A DNA stretch of 64,000 bases from Sanghuangporus weigelae. Lineage: Eukaryota; Basidiomycota; Agaricomycetes; Hymenochaetales; Hymenochaetaceae. Positions within the stretch are counted from its first letter, which is position 1. Each line of letters begins with the position of its first letter. Position numbers and translations under genes: made by a program. Where the stretch lies: contig CP137320.1 of the NCBI GenBank assembly GCA_033182465.1, positions 1,364,001 through 1,428,000 of the forward strand. The letters run 5' to 3'. The notes below the pieces were generated by a model. That model had not been told where the DNA came from and did no database searches. It saw only the letters and a list, made by a program, of their open reading frames with translations. Shown in pieces: positions 1 through 10,700 of this stretch.

Positions 1-887
1 TTGCCTAAGCAGCAGTGTGTTGTGCAGAGGTGATCTTATCTACCCACGTCTGGCTGTACCACGCGGTCCCTTACTAGCCTTCTTAGTCGCGGTCCGAGTT
101 ATGGATGCTTTCAGATACGAGGTGCTAGTAAAGCAGATTGGGATTTCCAAGAGGCGTGATAGTACAAAGCACACAGTAATAGCTCGCTGTAGGGCAAGCT
201 TTACACCAGTGTGTTAAGAGGATCGAAAGATGGGGAAATGAGGGCCTAATCCTACAACTATTTATGCTCCCAGATATTCCATTTTCCGTCCTATTTCTTA
301 CTCATCCTGTCTCCACTTTACTCCACTTTTCTCCGCCTTTCTCCACCATTACATCTGTTCCTTTGTCATCCTGCTGCGCTTCGCTCCACTTTGCTCCAAT
401 CTTTGTAAGGTCGTCTCCACTATGACAGAATTCCATGGAGTTGCTGACTGAGACAATAGAGGTGGTGCTCCGATATGGAATGCTCCACTGTCAGTACTCT
501 ATAACGATGTCATTGCCATCATTGAGTGGCATCTTTGCTCTTGGAGCGATGTAGGCTGCTCGGTATGTGATTCTTCAGAATTCATCTCGAGGTCCAGCGA
601 GGGTAAGCATAACTCGCACGTCCATATTAAGGTGTCGGGTCGGTGTAGAGTATGGTCCAAGGCATATCATGAACTGCATAAGCTCTGCTGGCGGGTTCTG
701 CTGGGTTCTGGTGACTAGCCATGCTTTGCCTTCATATTGTATGTCTCAAATGTAATGCTATATCCTTCGTTGTATAAGGAGTTGTAACTGCTTGGTCTCC
801 AGGTTTGCATCTCTCGGTAAATAAAGGTTTGCCTGTATCGTAGATGCTGGACATAGTGTGTGTAACTCCGGGCCTACTCCCTAACAC
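1..887. mobile_element. Z1: short copy of the long-TIR element Z, left end cut by the window
   Basis: The stretch is closely similar to the left part of element Z2 (from about 33,648). It ends at 887 with a short inverted copy of the Z terminus (GGCCTACTCCCTAACAC). By comparison with Z2, about 42 bp are missing to the left, so the complete copy would be about 930 bp. It looks like an internal-deletion derivative: the left two-thirds of the Z sequence is joined directly to a terminal sequence. It includes the 3' part of the region that encodes an unknown 213-residue protein on the minus strand in Z2. Its right flank (from 888) is X-family sequence, so Z1 is inserted in X3. Whether it moves as a TIR DNA transposon is inference. 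Confidence 0.6.
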
Positions 888-1855
888 CAATGTACCATAT
901 GCCTACCTTCTATACACAGTCTAATGGGGGCCACTGCATTGAGGGGAAGTCAGAAAACATCAGAGCTGATGATCGGAGACTAATATTGTATACAGTCATT
1001 AACCGGTCCTTTAAACAGTACCATTCCTTTAAACACTTTGCATTTTCTCACTCAATTCTTCATCCCTCGCCACAAGAAAAATGCTGCAGATGCAAAGTGT
1101 ATACATGATCTGATATCCAAGTTTTTAAGTAAATTGGGCAAGTTGTTGGGTCAGGAAAAATTATACACTGGTAAAATTTATTGAAACTAGTAAACATCAG
1201 TCTAATCAAATTGGTCCTGTGCATTTTTCTGTGAACCAATGTGTATTCTAAGTTTGCAGGCAAATATCTATCTATTACAAGTGTCTTATCACATATTTTC
1301 AAGGAGGAATATGCTTTCAGTAAATTAATGCAAGCCAAATAAGCCAAAAATGTGGCAGATGCACAAGCAGTTTAATTACATAATACGATCAATGTTGTTA
1401 TGCCAAGTCAGCAAATTAGCCGATATTAAGCAGTTTGTAGTGTCACACGGTGTTCAAAGGAGCTGTTTATGTGACGGACACCTATGTTTTTTCTGTTGGC
1501 CGTATTAATTTTTCTAGCCCATTTCACAACTCCGAAAAAAATCAGCAAGTGTATCTCATGGTAGATAATTGGATTATGCACTAATATTTGAGAAAAGTGT
1601 TACGTGGTAAGCTGTAAAAGTAGATCTGTAATAGGTGTTCAAAGGACCGGTTAATGACTGTATATGAGACAAGGAGCGCATTAGTTAGTGTCCCTGAGGT
1701 GTTTGATGCATCGGCGGCACTCAATACAGAGTGTGGGCAATCCCTAGTGACTAATATGAGTGGCTGGAGCGGCAGTGCTGCAGAGGACTGCCAGACTAGT
1801 GGCAGATATATTGTAATGAAGCATGTAAGCATATATGACAATATATAGCTCCCTA
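888..1855 (-). repeat. X3: broken copy of the LTR-like X family
   Basis: Two pieces, 888-988 and 1665-1855, match consecutive parts of the X copies at 36,230-36,520 and (inverted) at about 21,480-21,770. The match includes the stretch around CTAATGGGGGCC. X3 is interrupted by the W MITE at 991-1662, is cut on the left by Z1, and is cut on the right by the copia LTR that starts at 1856. Only about 290 bp of the roughly 1.7-kb X unit remain. There is no coding evidence. Confidence 0.75.
991..1662. mobile_element. W: 672-bp Tc1/mariner-like MITE with TA target duplication
   Basis: The ends are inverted repeats beginning TACAGTCATTAACCGGTCC. The right end reads GGACCGGTTAATGACTGTA. The element is flanked by TA on both sides (989-990 and 1663-1664) and splits an X-family sequence that is continuous in two other copies in this window. 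The interior is AT-rich and has no transposase. TA duplication and an ACAGT-type terminus are typical of non-autonomous Tc1/mariner (pogo/Fot1) elements. The family assignment is inference. Confidence 0.8.
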
Positions 1856-2107
1856 TGTTAGAGTATACAAATCTAGCAAGGGACCACTGAGTCCAGTGGT
1901 GAGTATACTTGATGTATATTAACAGTCTAACTACATACCTGAGTCCAGTGGTGACTACACTTGATGTAGAGTACTCACCAATGGACTGTGCCGCTTTTAC
2001 AGATGATTACATAAGCATCACATGATCAAGAAAGCGGACATAACAAACAATATAAACAGAATAAGAAACAACAAAATACTAATAGTGTCAGAATCACACT
2101 TCTAACA
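1856..2107 (-). repeat. Copia LTR of truncated element E
   Basis: A 252-bp LTR in minus orientation. Read on the minus strand it starts TGTTAGAAGTGTGATTC and ends in a variant terminus. It contains two copies of the segment around ACTCACCACTGGACTCA found in every LTR of this family here. It is inserted in X3. Confidence 0.9.
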
Positions 2108-2168
2108 CTCCCCCCTGATCTGACACTTCTTCCTTCAACATAATCCCAGCATCCTACACATCTCTTGC
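2108..2168 (-). mobile_element. Copia E: last 61 bp of the internal region
   Basis: This matches the stretch just before the 3' LTR of element C (polypurine tract GGGGGGAG and the last codons of pol). Element E is cut here by the 5' LTR of element A at 2169. The rest of E is not present in the window as a continuous copy. Confidence 0.8.
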
Positions 2169-2420
2169 TGTTAGAAGTGTGATCCCTGACACTCTTACTA
2201 TTTTGTAGTTTATTGTTCTGTTTCTATTCTTCCTTATGTCCGCTTTCTTGATCATGTGATGCTTATGTAATCCCCTGTAAAAGCGGCACAGTCCATTGGT
2301 GAGTACTCTACATCAAGTGTACTCACCACTGGACTCAGGTATGTAGTTAGACTGTTAATATACATCAAGTGTACTCACCACTGGACTCAGTGGTCCCTTG
2401 CTGGATTTGTGTGTTCAACA
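2169..2420 (+). repeat. 5' LTR of copia A
   Basis: A 252-bp LTR running from TGTTAGAAGTGTGATCCC to GTGTTCAACA. It is directly followed by the primer-binding sequence. Confidence 0.92.
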
Positions 2421-2431
2421 GGTTATGAGCC
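2421..2431 (+). promoter_or_regulatory. Primer-binding site of copia A, half-tRNA-iMet type
   Basis: GGTTATGAGCC begins directly after the LTR. Its complement GGCTCATAACC is the anticodon loop (CAT) region of initiator methionine tRNA, not the tRNA 3' end. That is the arrangement of elements primed by a cleaved 5' half of tRNA-iMet, as in Drosophila copia and yeast Ty5. Confidence 0.7.
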
Positions 2432-3605
2432 TTGAGCTCTAGCTGTCTGCACTGCCGCATTTTTGAGTTTTTGGGTTTGGAGAGCTGCTGCTGTTGTCAG
2501 AGAAGCTTTTGGTGTTCTGGACTGGCCTTCTGGTGTGTTCCCAGTGTTCCCATCACCTTCTGCACCCTTCTGTGCAGTTCCCACAGTTCCAGAGCCCTCT
2601 GCTTCTTTGTTTGGCTTCTATCAGTGCCAAATCTCCCCAAAACTTCGCCGCTTGATTGCTCCACACTCGTCCAGCCGTTTTTGACGCCCTTTGGCACGTT
2701 TACTCGGCCCATACAGAACTACTGTCCTGCTGAGTTTCAGCCCGATCCAACGCGATTTGACGGCGCTATAGCCTTATCACTCTGGGCTATTTCTGACCTC
2801 TCTCAGACTTGCGTCGCCTATTCCGAAAGAACCGCTGATCCGTTTCTCACGGTTTTTGGTCCATCTATTTGGCCCATTTCCACGTCCTCTGTCGCGAAGT
2901 TTCAGCCTGATCGGACAAGAACTCGCTGAGCTATAGGAGGTTCTTTATTTTACACCTCTTATTGGCGATTTTCGATTTTCTCGGCAACCGCTGATCCGAT
3001 CCGGACGCCCTTTCGTGTGCACACGGCTCCCATACCTGTGCATCCGTCCACCCATTTTCAGCTTCATCGGCCGCGGTTTAACTGTGCTGTGAGCTGTTCT
3101 TGTGCCATCGGAAATTGTCGATCGCTGCCGATCCGCTTGCCCGATCCGCGCGATCTCTTCGCCGTTATCCTCGGTTCATTTCCCTCTATTGGAGTGCCGA
3201 TTTGCGCATTGTTCCGCCTATCCGATCCCTCTCTGCGCTACATTTTGTGTCTGGCAGCTCTGATGTCAATTGGTGTGTGGCTCTATCATTGTTGTTGGAT
3301 CAGCCTAGCCTACAGACTGTGAAGCTTGCCTGCCCGGCCTTAGTTCGCTGGTTGTAGTCACTCTTTGAGTGTCTACTTAAGCCTAGAGCCTCTCTCACTT
3401 AGTGGTGCCTGCGGGGTCTTAGCAGACCAACAGACCAGCACTGTCTTGCGGCAAATCTGTATATACTTCAGTGACTGTAGAAGACTGCACTGGTTGGCAT
3501 TGATCTGTCACCTCCAGGCATAAATTTGTTAGTGCTCTCTCCCTCATTGCTCCCTCACTGCTTATTTCTTCTAAGCATCATCTGTCCACTCTCATCCACA
3601 CTATC
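2432..3605 (+). other. Long untranslated leader of copia A
   Basis: About 1.17 kb separates the primer site from the gag start. The same leader occurs in C (11,996-13,170) and D, with many small differences. It holds open frames rich in Ser, Pro, Phe and Cys, but these are not conserved in length between copies (165 residues here, 94 in C). I therefore treat it as non-coding leader. Confidence 0.6.
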
Positions 3606-6600
3606 ATGTCTGATCCTGTCACCTCTGAGACGCTATCTACCATCACCAAGCTCAATGACAGCAACTACTCTGTCTGGAAGCATGATATGCGTACTACACT
3701 TCAAGTCAAGAAGTTGTGGCGCTTGACCTCTGGTCAGGAAGCTAAGCCTAGTGCTCCAGATGATGCTGTTCAGCTCTGGGAAGAGAAGGCTGAGCAAGCT
3801 GCTGGCCTGATCTACCAGAGAATTGAGCATAGCATGCAGGTTATGGTGTAGGACAACATGGATGATCCAGTCAAGATGTGGACTGAGCTTCAGAAGATCA
3901 ATGAGCAGGACAACCTAGCTGCGCGCTTTAATGCCTATGATGAGTTCTTCAACATCACCAAGAAGGAAGATGAGTCCCTCACTAATCTGGTGAGCAGGGT
4001 TGAACTAGCATTGCACAAGATTAGAAGCACTCGTTCTAGCACTCTCAAACTTGAGGAGTTTGAGAATGAGCTTGCATGTACATGCCTGATTTGTTCTCTT
4101 CCTGAGGACTATGCCTCCTTCCGCTCTGCAGTGCTCCTTATGAAGGAATTCAAGTGGAATAACCTCAAGGAAGCATTTGCCCAAGAGCAGCAGAATTGTC
4201 AAGAGCACATTCAGCTTCAGCCCCAGGCCATGTTTACATTCACTAGTAGTGCAGCGAAGCCCATCTCCTCTCAAGGTGTCACTTGCACCTTCTGTGGCAT
4301 TCCTAAGCACACAGAGGAGAACTGCTATATGAAGCAGGCAGCCTCTAAGGATGCACATGTCAGGGCTAAGAGGAACAGGGAAGAGAAGAGAAGGAAGGGC
4401 AGGAAGGGCCAGAAGGCCCATATAGCTCAACAGGAACAATCTGCTAAATCTGCTGAATTTGCTGGCAATGCAAGTGCTCTTGACTTCACCAATCCCCATT
4501 CACCCCTTATCCAGATGCAGGAACTGACTGGATTGCTGACACAGGTGCTACTTGCCACATGACTCTACATCATCATTGGTTCACCAAATACTCAACAAAT
4601 CATACCCCTATTCGTTTGGCCAATAATCAAGTTATTTATTCAGTTGGCATAGGCACAGTGCGCTTTCAGCCTGTAGTTGGTGGCAAACCTGGACAGTTAC
4701 TTGAATTTGAGCGTGTACTCCATGTTCCTGATCTTAGAAACAATCTCCTCTCAGTCCTATATTTGACTCGTTCCAAATCATATGTTGTCACCATTTATCA
4801 TGACAAGATGCTTTTTCATTGTCATGGAACAGTTCTGTTCACTGCAAACATCACTCTCAACAATGCAGCAATTCTTAATGGCCATATTGTCCCTACCATT
4901 GCTTATGCTACATTTACCAGCACCTGTCCTCTTGATACTACACTTTGGCACAGGCGCTTTGCACACCTTAATCATGGTGATGTGAACAGATTGATAACTG
5001 AGGAGTTAGTCAAGAGAATGGTTGTCAAGTCTAAGAGCACTCCAGATTCTATTTGTGAACCTTGCATTGCTGGCAAGCAGCACAGGTCCAATGTCTCCAA
5101 ACTTGCATCTCACAGAGCTATTAAGAGTTGAAAACAGGTGACCGGCCAGACTAGGGATTCAACCTAGGATCTCCTGAGTATATACCAGATGCTTTCACCA
5201 CTAAGCTATCTAGCCAGGTTAATCACTTAGGTTGGCATTACCAGCCTATGAGTTCAGGGTCCAAATTGCAACTTAGGCAGGGAATAACTCATAGTCTGAG
5301 TAAGCTGAGGATTATATAACCTAACAAGAGCTTCTGGTCTCCTCCAATTGGTTCACTCTGATGTTCATGGTCCATTGCCTGTCTAATCTAGACACGGCTT
5401 CAAATATTGGATCACCTTCATTGATGATTACAGCCGCTACTGGGCTGTTCTTCCATTGAAGAAGAAGAGCGATGCATTTGCTGCCTTCAAGCAATTTAAG
5501 GCCTATGCAGAGAACCAGTTAGGAGTGAAGATCAAGGCCACTCGTGATGATAAAGGTGGAGAGTATATGTCTAAGGAATGGGACCAGTTCTGTATCACTG
5601 CAGGCATCCACAGGCAGCACACTATCAGAGATGAACCTCATCAGAATGGTGTTGCAGAGCGTGCCAACAGGACACTTGCAGAGAGCATTACTACTATGCT
5701 TAATGAAGCACATCTGCCCTCTAACTTCTGGTGGGATGCAGTGGCAGCATTTGTGCATGTGCACACTGCTCTCCCACCTCTGCAGTGTCTGCCAGTACAC
5801 CCTATAAGCTCTGGTTCCAGTCAAAGCCAGATGTCTCTCACTTGCGTGTATTTGGGTGCACCTCCTATGTGCTTGTGAAGAAAGACCAACATAAGCAGCT
5901 ACAGTCCCACACACAGAAATGTGTGTTCCTAGGCTATCCCTCTAACTATAAAGGCTGGCTGTTCTGGAATCCTCTTACCAGGAAGGAAGTTATTAGTGAC
6001 TCTGCTCAGTTTGATGAGAGAGTCTTCCCTGGTACATCCAGAAACCCAGTTGACCTGAGGGTGAATCTGCCTACACAGACAGAAGACCTGCCAGAACAGG
6101 GGGGAGTAGAGGATGCTATTGATGTTCTGCCAGCTCCTCCTCCACCACCTGCTCCTGTGCATCCAGCAGATCCTCCTATGCCTACACCTACACCTACATC
6201 TAGTTCTCCACCCAATCCATCACCTAGTCCTCCTCCACATAGTCTTCCATATCACTCTCCTTCACCAGCTGCTGATCTACCAAAGCGTGAACACACTACT
6301 TCACCACTGCCATCTGAGCAGGCCTCAAAGAAACAAAGGCCTGCCTCTCCCTGGTGGCCAGATCCAATGTGGAGACCTATTAGATGTTATACCACTGGCT
6401 GGTGGGATATGGACTATGTTGGACAGCACCTTCCCAGACGTGTGCCAGGCTCCCCTATTTCACCACAGCGCTTCAACTTCAACTCAGCAGAGCCAACTGT
6501 ATCTAACACTGCACCTGGCACTGCTTCTGATACTGACTCTGCAGCTCAGCCAGATGTTGTAGAGCAGCCAGACCAGGATGTTGACATGGACAATGACTCA

Positions 6601-7454
6601 CCTAATGAACTGGACATCATGTCAAAAGAGGAGTCGCAAGCCGAAGCACTAATGTTTGCTGGCCTAATAGATTTTGGTGCTAATGCAGGACTAGAGGACA
6701 TCTATCTATCTTATGAAGATGCTCTGGAATATGCATTTCAGACATCTAATTGCTCTGAGCATGTGTTCTCTGCACAAGGTGTGCAACACATCAGTCCTGA
6801 ACCCTATCAGTGGAAGGACATCAAAGGACGTCCTGATGCAGACCTCTGGGAGAAGGCAGCCATGGAGGAGTTTGTCAGTCTGATTGAGAATGGCACATTT
6901 GAGCCAGTCAGACTACCTCCTGGCAGAAAGCCCATTGGATGCAGATGGGTGTTCAAGCTCAAGCACAAGGCAGATGGCTCTGTAGACAGGTACAAGGCAA
7001 GGCTGGTGGCCAAGGGCTTCTCACAGCAGCCAGAACTTGAGTTCTCTCAAGTGTTTGCTTCTACGGCTAAGTGGGCTGCACTTAGAGCCATCCTGGCATT
7101 GGCTGCATTTGAGGATCTTGAGCTGTACAGTGTTGACATCTCTACTGCTTTCCTCAATGGTGAGATGGAGCATAATGTCTACATGACCCAGCCTGAAGGA
7201 TTTGAGGACTACTTTGGCCCTGGATTTGTTCTCAAGCTGATCAAGTCTATCTATGGCCTTAAGCAGGCTGGCCAACAATGGCACAAGAAGCTTGATTCAG
7301 TGATAAAGAGCATGGGCTTCAAGTTAGTGCACTGTGATTACAGCATCTGGGTGTACAGCAGAGATGAAGTGTGCATCATCATTCCAGTCTATGTTGATGA
7401 TATGACCATTGCTGCAAAGTCTAAGCAGCAGTATGAGTCTGTCAGAGATGAACT
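3606..7454 (+). pseudogene. Defective gag-pol of copia A
   Basis: Gag starts MSDPVTSETL at 3606 and carries a CCHC knuckle (CTFCGIPKHTEENC). It is followed by protease (DTGATCHMT), the pre-integrase zinc motif (LWHRRFAHL...CEPCIAGKQH), integrase with its D,D,E residues (HSD, DDKGGEY, NGVAERANRT), and reverse transcriptase (DISTAFLNG, SIYGLKQAG, YVDDM). Damage: stop TAG at 3849; a 1-bp loss near 4511, just before the protease, relative to C; a SINE at 5120; stop TAA at 5384; and a frameshift near 5766. It is truncated after YVDDM. It cannot encode an active polyprotein. Confidence 0.92.
5120..5326 (-). mobile_element. tRNA-derived SINE copy 1 (in copia A)
   Basis: A 207-bp insertion splits the integrase region between LASHRA and SDLLQ. 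It is flanked by the 6-bp duplication AGAGCT (5114-5119 and 5327-5332); the empty site is intact in C and D. Read on the minus strand it contains a tRNA-like block with a B-box-like GGTTGAATCCC and an A-box-like TAGCTTAGTGG. The same insertion is present in B (10,762-10,968), so it predates the A/B duplication. Confidence 0.85.
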
Positions 7455-7696
7455 TGTTGAACACACAAATCCAGCAAGGGACCGCTGAGTCCAGTGGTGA
7501 GTACAGTTGATGTATATTAACAGTCTAACTACATACCTGAGTCCAGTGGTGAGTACACTTGATCACCAATGGACTGTGCCGCTTTTACAGGGGATTACAT
7601 AAGCATCACATGATCAAGAAAGCGGACATAAGGAAGAATAGAAACAGAACAATAAACTACAAAATAGTAAGAGTGTCAGGGATCACACTTCTAACA
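7455..7696 (-). repeat. 3' LTR of copia B
   Basis: A 242-bp LTR in minus orientation with a small internal deletion next to CTTGATCACCAATGG. Its outer end is the variant terminus TGTTGAACACACAAATCC, shared with the 5' LTR of A. Confidence 0.9.
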
Positions 7697-7731
7697 CTCC
7701 CCCCTGATCTGACACTCCTTCACTTCTTCCT

Positions 7732-10700
7732 TTAACATAATCTCAGCATCCTACACATCTCCTGCACCTTCACTCTGCTTAGTGCTTTGGTCATAATGTC
7801 AGCTGGCATGGTCTGAGTAGGCAAGTAATGCACTTTAATATGACCAGCCTCAACAACATCTCTCAACCAGTAGAAGCGCAGATCCAGGTGCTTCATGCGT
7901 CCGTGATGCTCAGGATTGTTTGCCACAGAGAGCAGACTGGTTGTCCATGTACAGAGAGGAAGGTGCATTAAACTTGTAGCTAAACTCTGTGAAGAGATTT
8001 CTTAGCCACATGATCTCTTGTCCTGCACTGACAGCAACAATGTATTCTGCCTCAGTGGTGGACAAAGTGACAAAGGGCTGCAACTTGCTAGCCCAGCTAA
8101 TAGCACCAGTTCCTATCTTAACAACCATCCCACTTGTGGAGCACCTGTTATCCTCATTTCCTCCATGATCAGCATCACAGAAGGTAGTGAACAGCTCAGG
8201 AGACTTAGGATCAGGTGCATAAGTCAGCCTGAAATCCTTTGTACCCTGCAGATAGCAACATAGATGCTTTGCTACCTTCCAATGAGCTGGACCAGGATTG
8301 CAACTAAAGCGTCCCAAGACACCAACTGCATAGGCAATGTCTGGCCTAATAGCTATAGCCAAGTATATGAGTGCACCAACTAATTGCTTGTAGGGCACTT
8401 GCTTCATATACTCAGCCTCTGCAGGGGTCTTAGGAGCCATGTTCTTGCTGAGCTTCTGCTCAGGGAGAGGAGTAGTAACAGTGCCACAGTTGCTCATGCT
8501 AAAGCGCTCTAGCACATCAATAATGTATTGTCTCTGTGACAGACTGACAGAGTGCTTGGAGCGGTCTCTCTCAATGTGGACTCCTAGCAGGAATGAGGTT
8601 GGGCCCAGTTCATGCAGTTTGAAGTGCTTGGCCAGCTCATCTCTGACAGATTCATACTGCTGCTTAGACTTTGCAGTAATGGTCATATCATCAACATAAA
8701 CTGGAATGATGATGTACACTTCATCTCTGCTGTACACCCAAATGTTGTAATTATAGTGCACTAACTTGAAGCCTATGCTCTTCATCACTGAATCAAGCTT
8801 CTTGTGCCATTGGTGGCCAGTCTACTTAAGGTCATAGATAGACTTGATTAGCTTGAGAATAAATCCAGGGCCAAAGTAGTCCTCAAATCCTTCAGGCTGG
8901 GTCATGTAGACATTATGCTCCATCTCACCATTGAGGAAAGCAGTAGAGATGTCAACACTGTACAGCTCAAGATCCTCAAATGCAGCCAATGCCAGGATGG
9001 CTCTAAGTGCAGCCCACTTAGCCGTAGAAGCAAACACTTGAGAGAACTCAAGTTCTGGCTGCTGTGAGAAGCCCTTGGCCACCAGCCTTGCCTTGTACCT
9101 GTCTACAGAGCCATCTGCCTTGTGCTTGAGCTTGAACACCCATCTGCATCCAATGGGCTTTCTGCCAGGAGGTAGTCTGACTGGCTCAAATGTGCCATTC
9201 TCAATCAGACTGACAAACTCCTCCATGGCTGCCTTCTCCCAGAGGTCTGCATCAGGACGTCCTTTGATGTCCTTCCACTGATAGGGTTCAGGACTGATGT
9301 GTTGCACACCTTGTGCAGAGAACACATGCTCAGAGCAATTAGATGTCTGAAATGCATATTCCAGAGCATCTTCATAAGATAGATAGATGTCCTCTAGTCC
9401 TGCATTAGCACCAAAATCTATTAGGCCAGCAAACATTAGTGCTTCGGCTTGCGACTCCTCTTTTGACATGATGTCCAGTTCATTAGGTGAGTCATTGTCC
9501 ATGTCAACATCCTGGTCTGGCTGCTCTACAACATCTGGCTGAGCTGCAGAGTCAGTATCAGAAGCAGTGCCAGGTGCAGTGTTAGATACAGTTGGCTCTG
9601 CTGAGTTGAAGTTGAAGCGCTGTGGTGAAATAGGGGAGCCTGGCACACGTCTGGGAAGGTGCTGTCCAACATAGTCCATATCCCACCAGCCAGTGGTATA
9701 ACATCTAATAGGTCTCCACATTGGATCTGGCCACCAGGGAGAGGCAGGCCTTTGTTTCTTTGAGGCCTGCTCAGATGGCAGTGGTGAAGTAGTGTGTTCA
9801 CGCTTTGGTAGATCAGCAGCTGGTGAAGGAGAGTGATATAGAAGACTATGTGGAGGAGGACTAGGTGATGGATTAGGTGGAGAACTAGATGTAGGTGTAG
9901 GTGTAGGTATAGGAGGATCTGCTGAATGCACAGGAGCAGGTGGTGGAGGAGGAGCTGGCAGAACATCAATAGCATCCTCTACTCCCCCCTGTTCTGGCAG
10001 GTCTTCTGTCTGTGTAGGCAGATTCACCCTCAGGTCAACTGGGTTTCTGGATGTACCAGGGAAGACTCTCTCATCAAACTGAGCAGAGTCACTAATAACT
10101 TCCTTCCTGGTAAGAGGATTCCAGAACAGCCAGCCTTTATAGTTAGAGGGATAGCCTAGGAACACACATTTCTGTGTGTGGGACTGTAGCTGCTTATGTT
10201 GGTCTTTCTTCACAAGCACATAGGAGGTGCACCCAAATACACGCAAGTGAGAGACATCTGGCTTTGACTGGAACCAGAGCTTATAGGGTGTACTGGCAGA
10301 CACTGCAGAGGTGGGAGAGCAGTGTGCACATGCACAAATGCTGCCACTGCATCCCACCAGAAGTTAGAGGGCAGATGTGCTTCATTAAGCATAGTAGTAA
10401 TGCTCTCTGCAAGTGTCCTGTTGGCACGCTCTGCAACACCATTCTGATGAGGTTCATCTCTGATAGTGTGCTGCCTGTGGATGCCTGCAGTGATACAGAA
10501 CTGGTCCCATTCCTTAGACATATACTCTCCACCTTTATCATCACGAGTGGCCTTGATCTTCACTCCTAACTGGTTCTCTGCATAGGCCTTAAATTGCTTG
10601 AAGGCAGCAAATGCATCGCTCTTCTTCTTCAATGGAAGAACAGCCCAGTAGCGGCTGTAATCATCAATGAAGGTGATCCAATATTTGAAGCCGTGTCTAG

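Larger units (their letters stand above)
2169..7454 (+). mobile_element. Ty1/copia retrotransposon A (5' LTR, gag, pro, int, partial RT)
   Basis: The 5' LTR is at 2169-2420, followed by a primer site at 2421, a 1.18-kb leader, and gag-pol from 3606. The element ends abruptly at 7454 inside reverse transcriptase, just past YVDDM, where the LTR of the oppositely oriented element B starts. RNase H and the 3' LTR are absent. A SINE is inserted at 5120-5326. Segment 4357-7454 is mirrored almost perfectly by B, with coordinates summing to about 16,088. Confidence 0.92.

Noticed and set aside
2432-2929. 165-residue frame in the leader of copia A as a possible extra protein
   Set aside because: The frame ends at different places in A and C and the composition is low-complexity, so it is treated as leader sequence.
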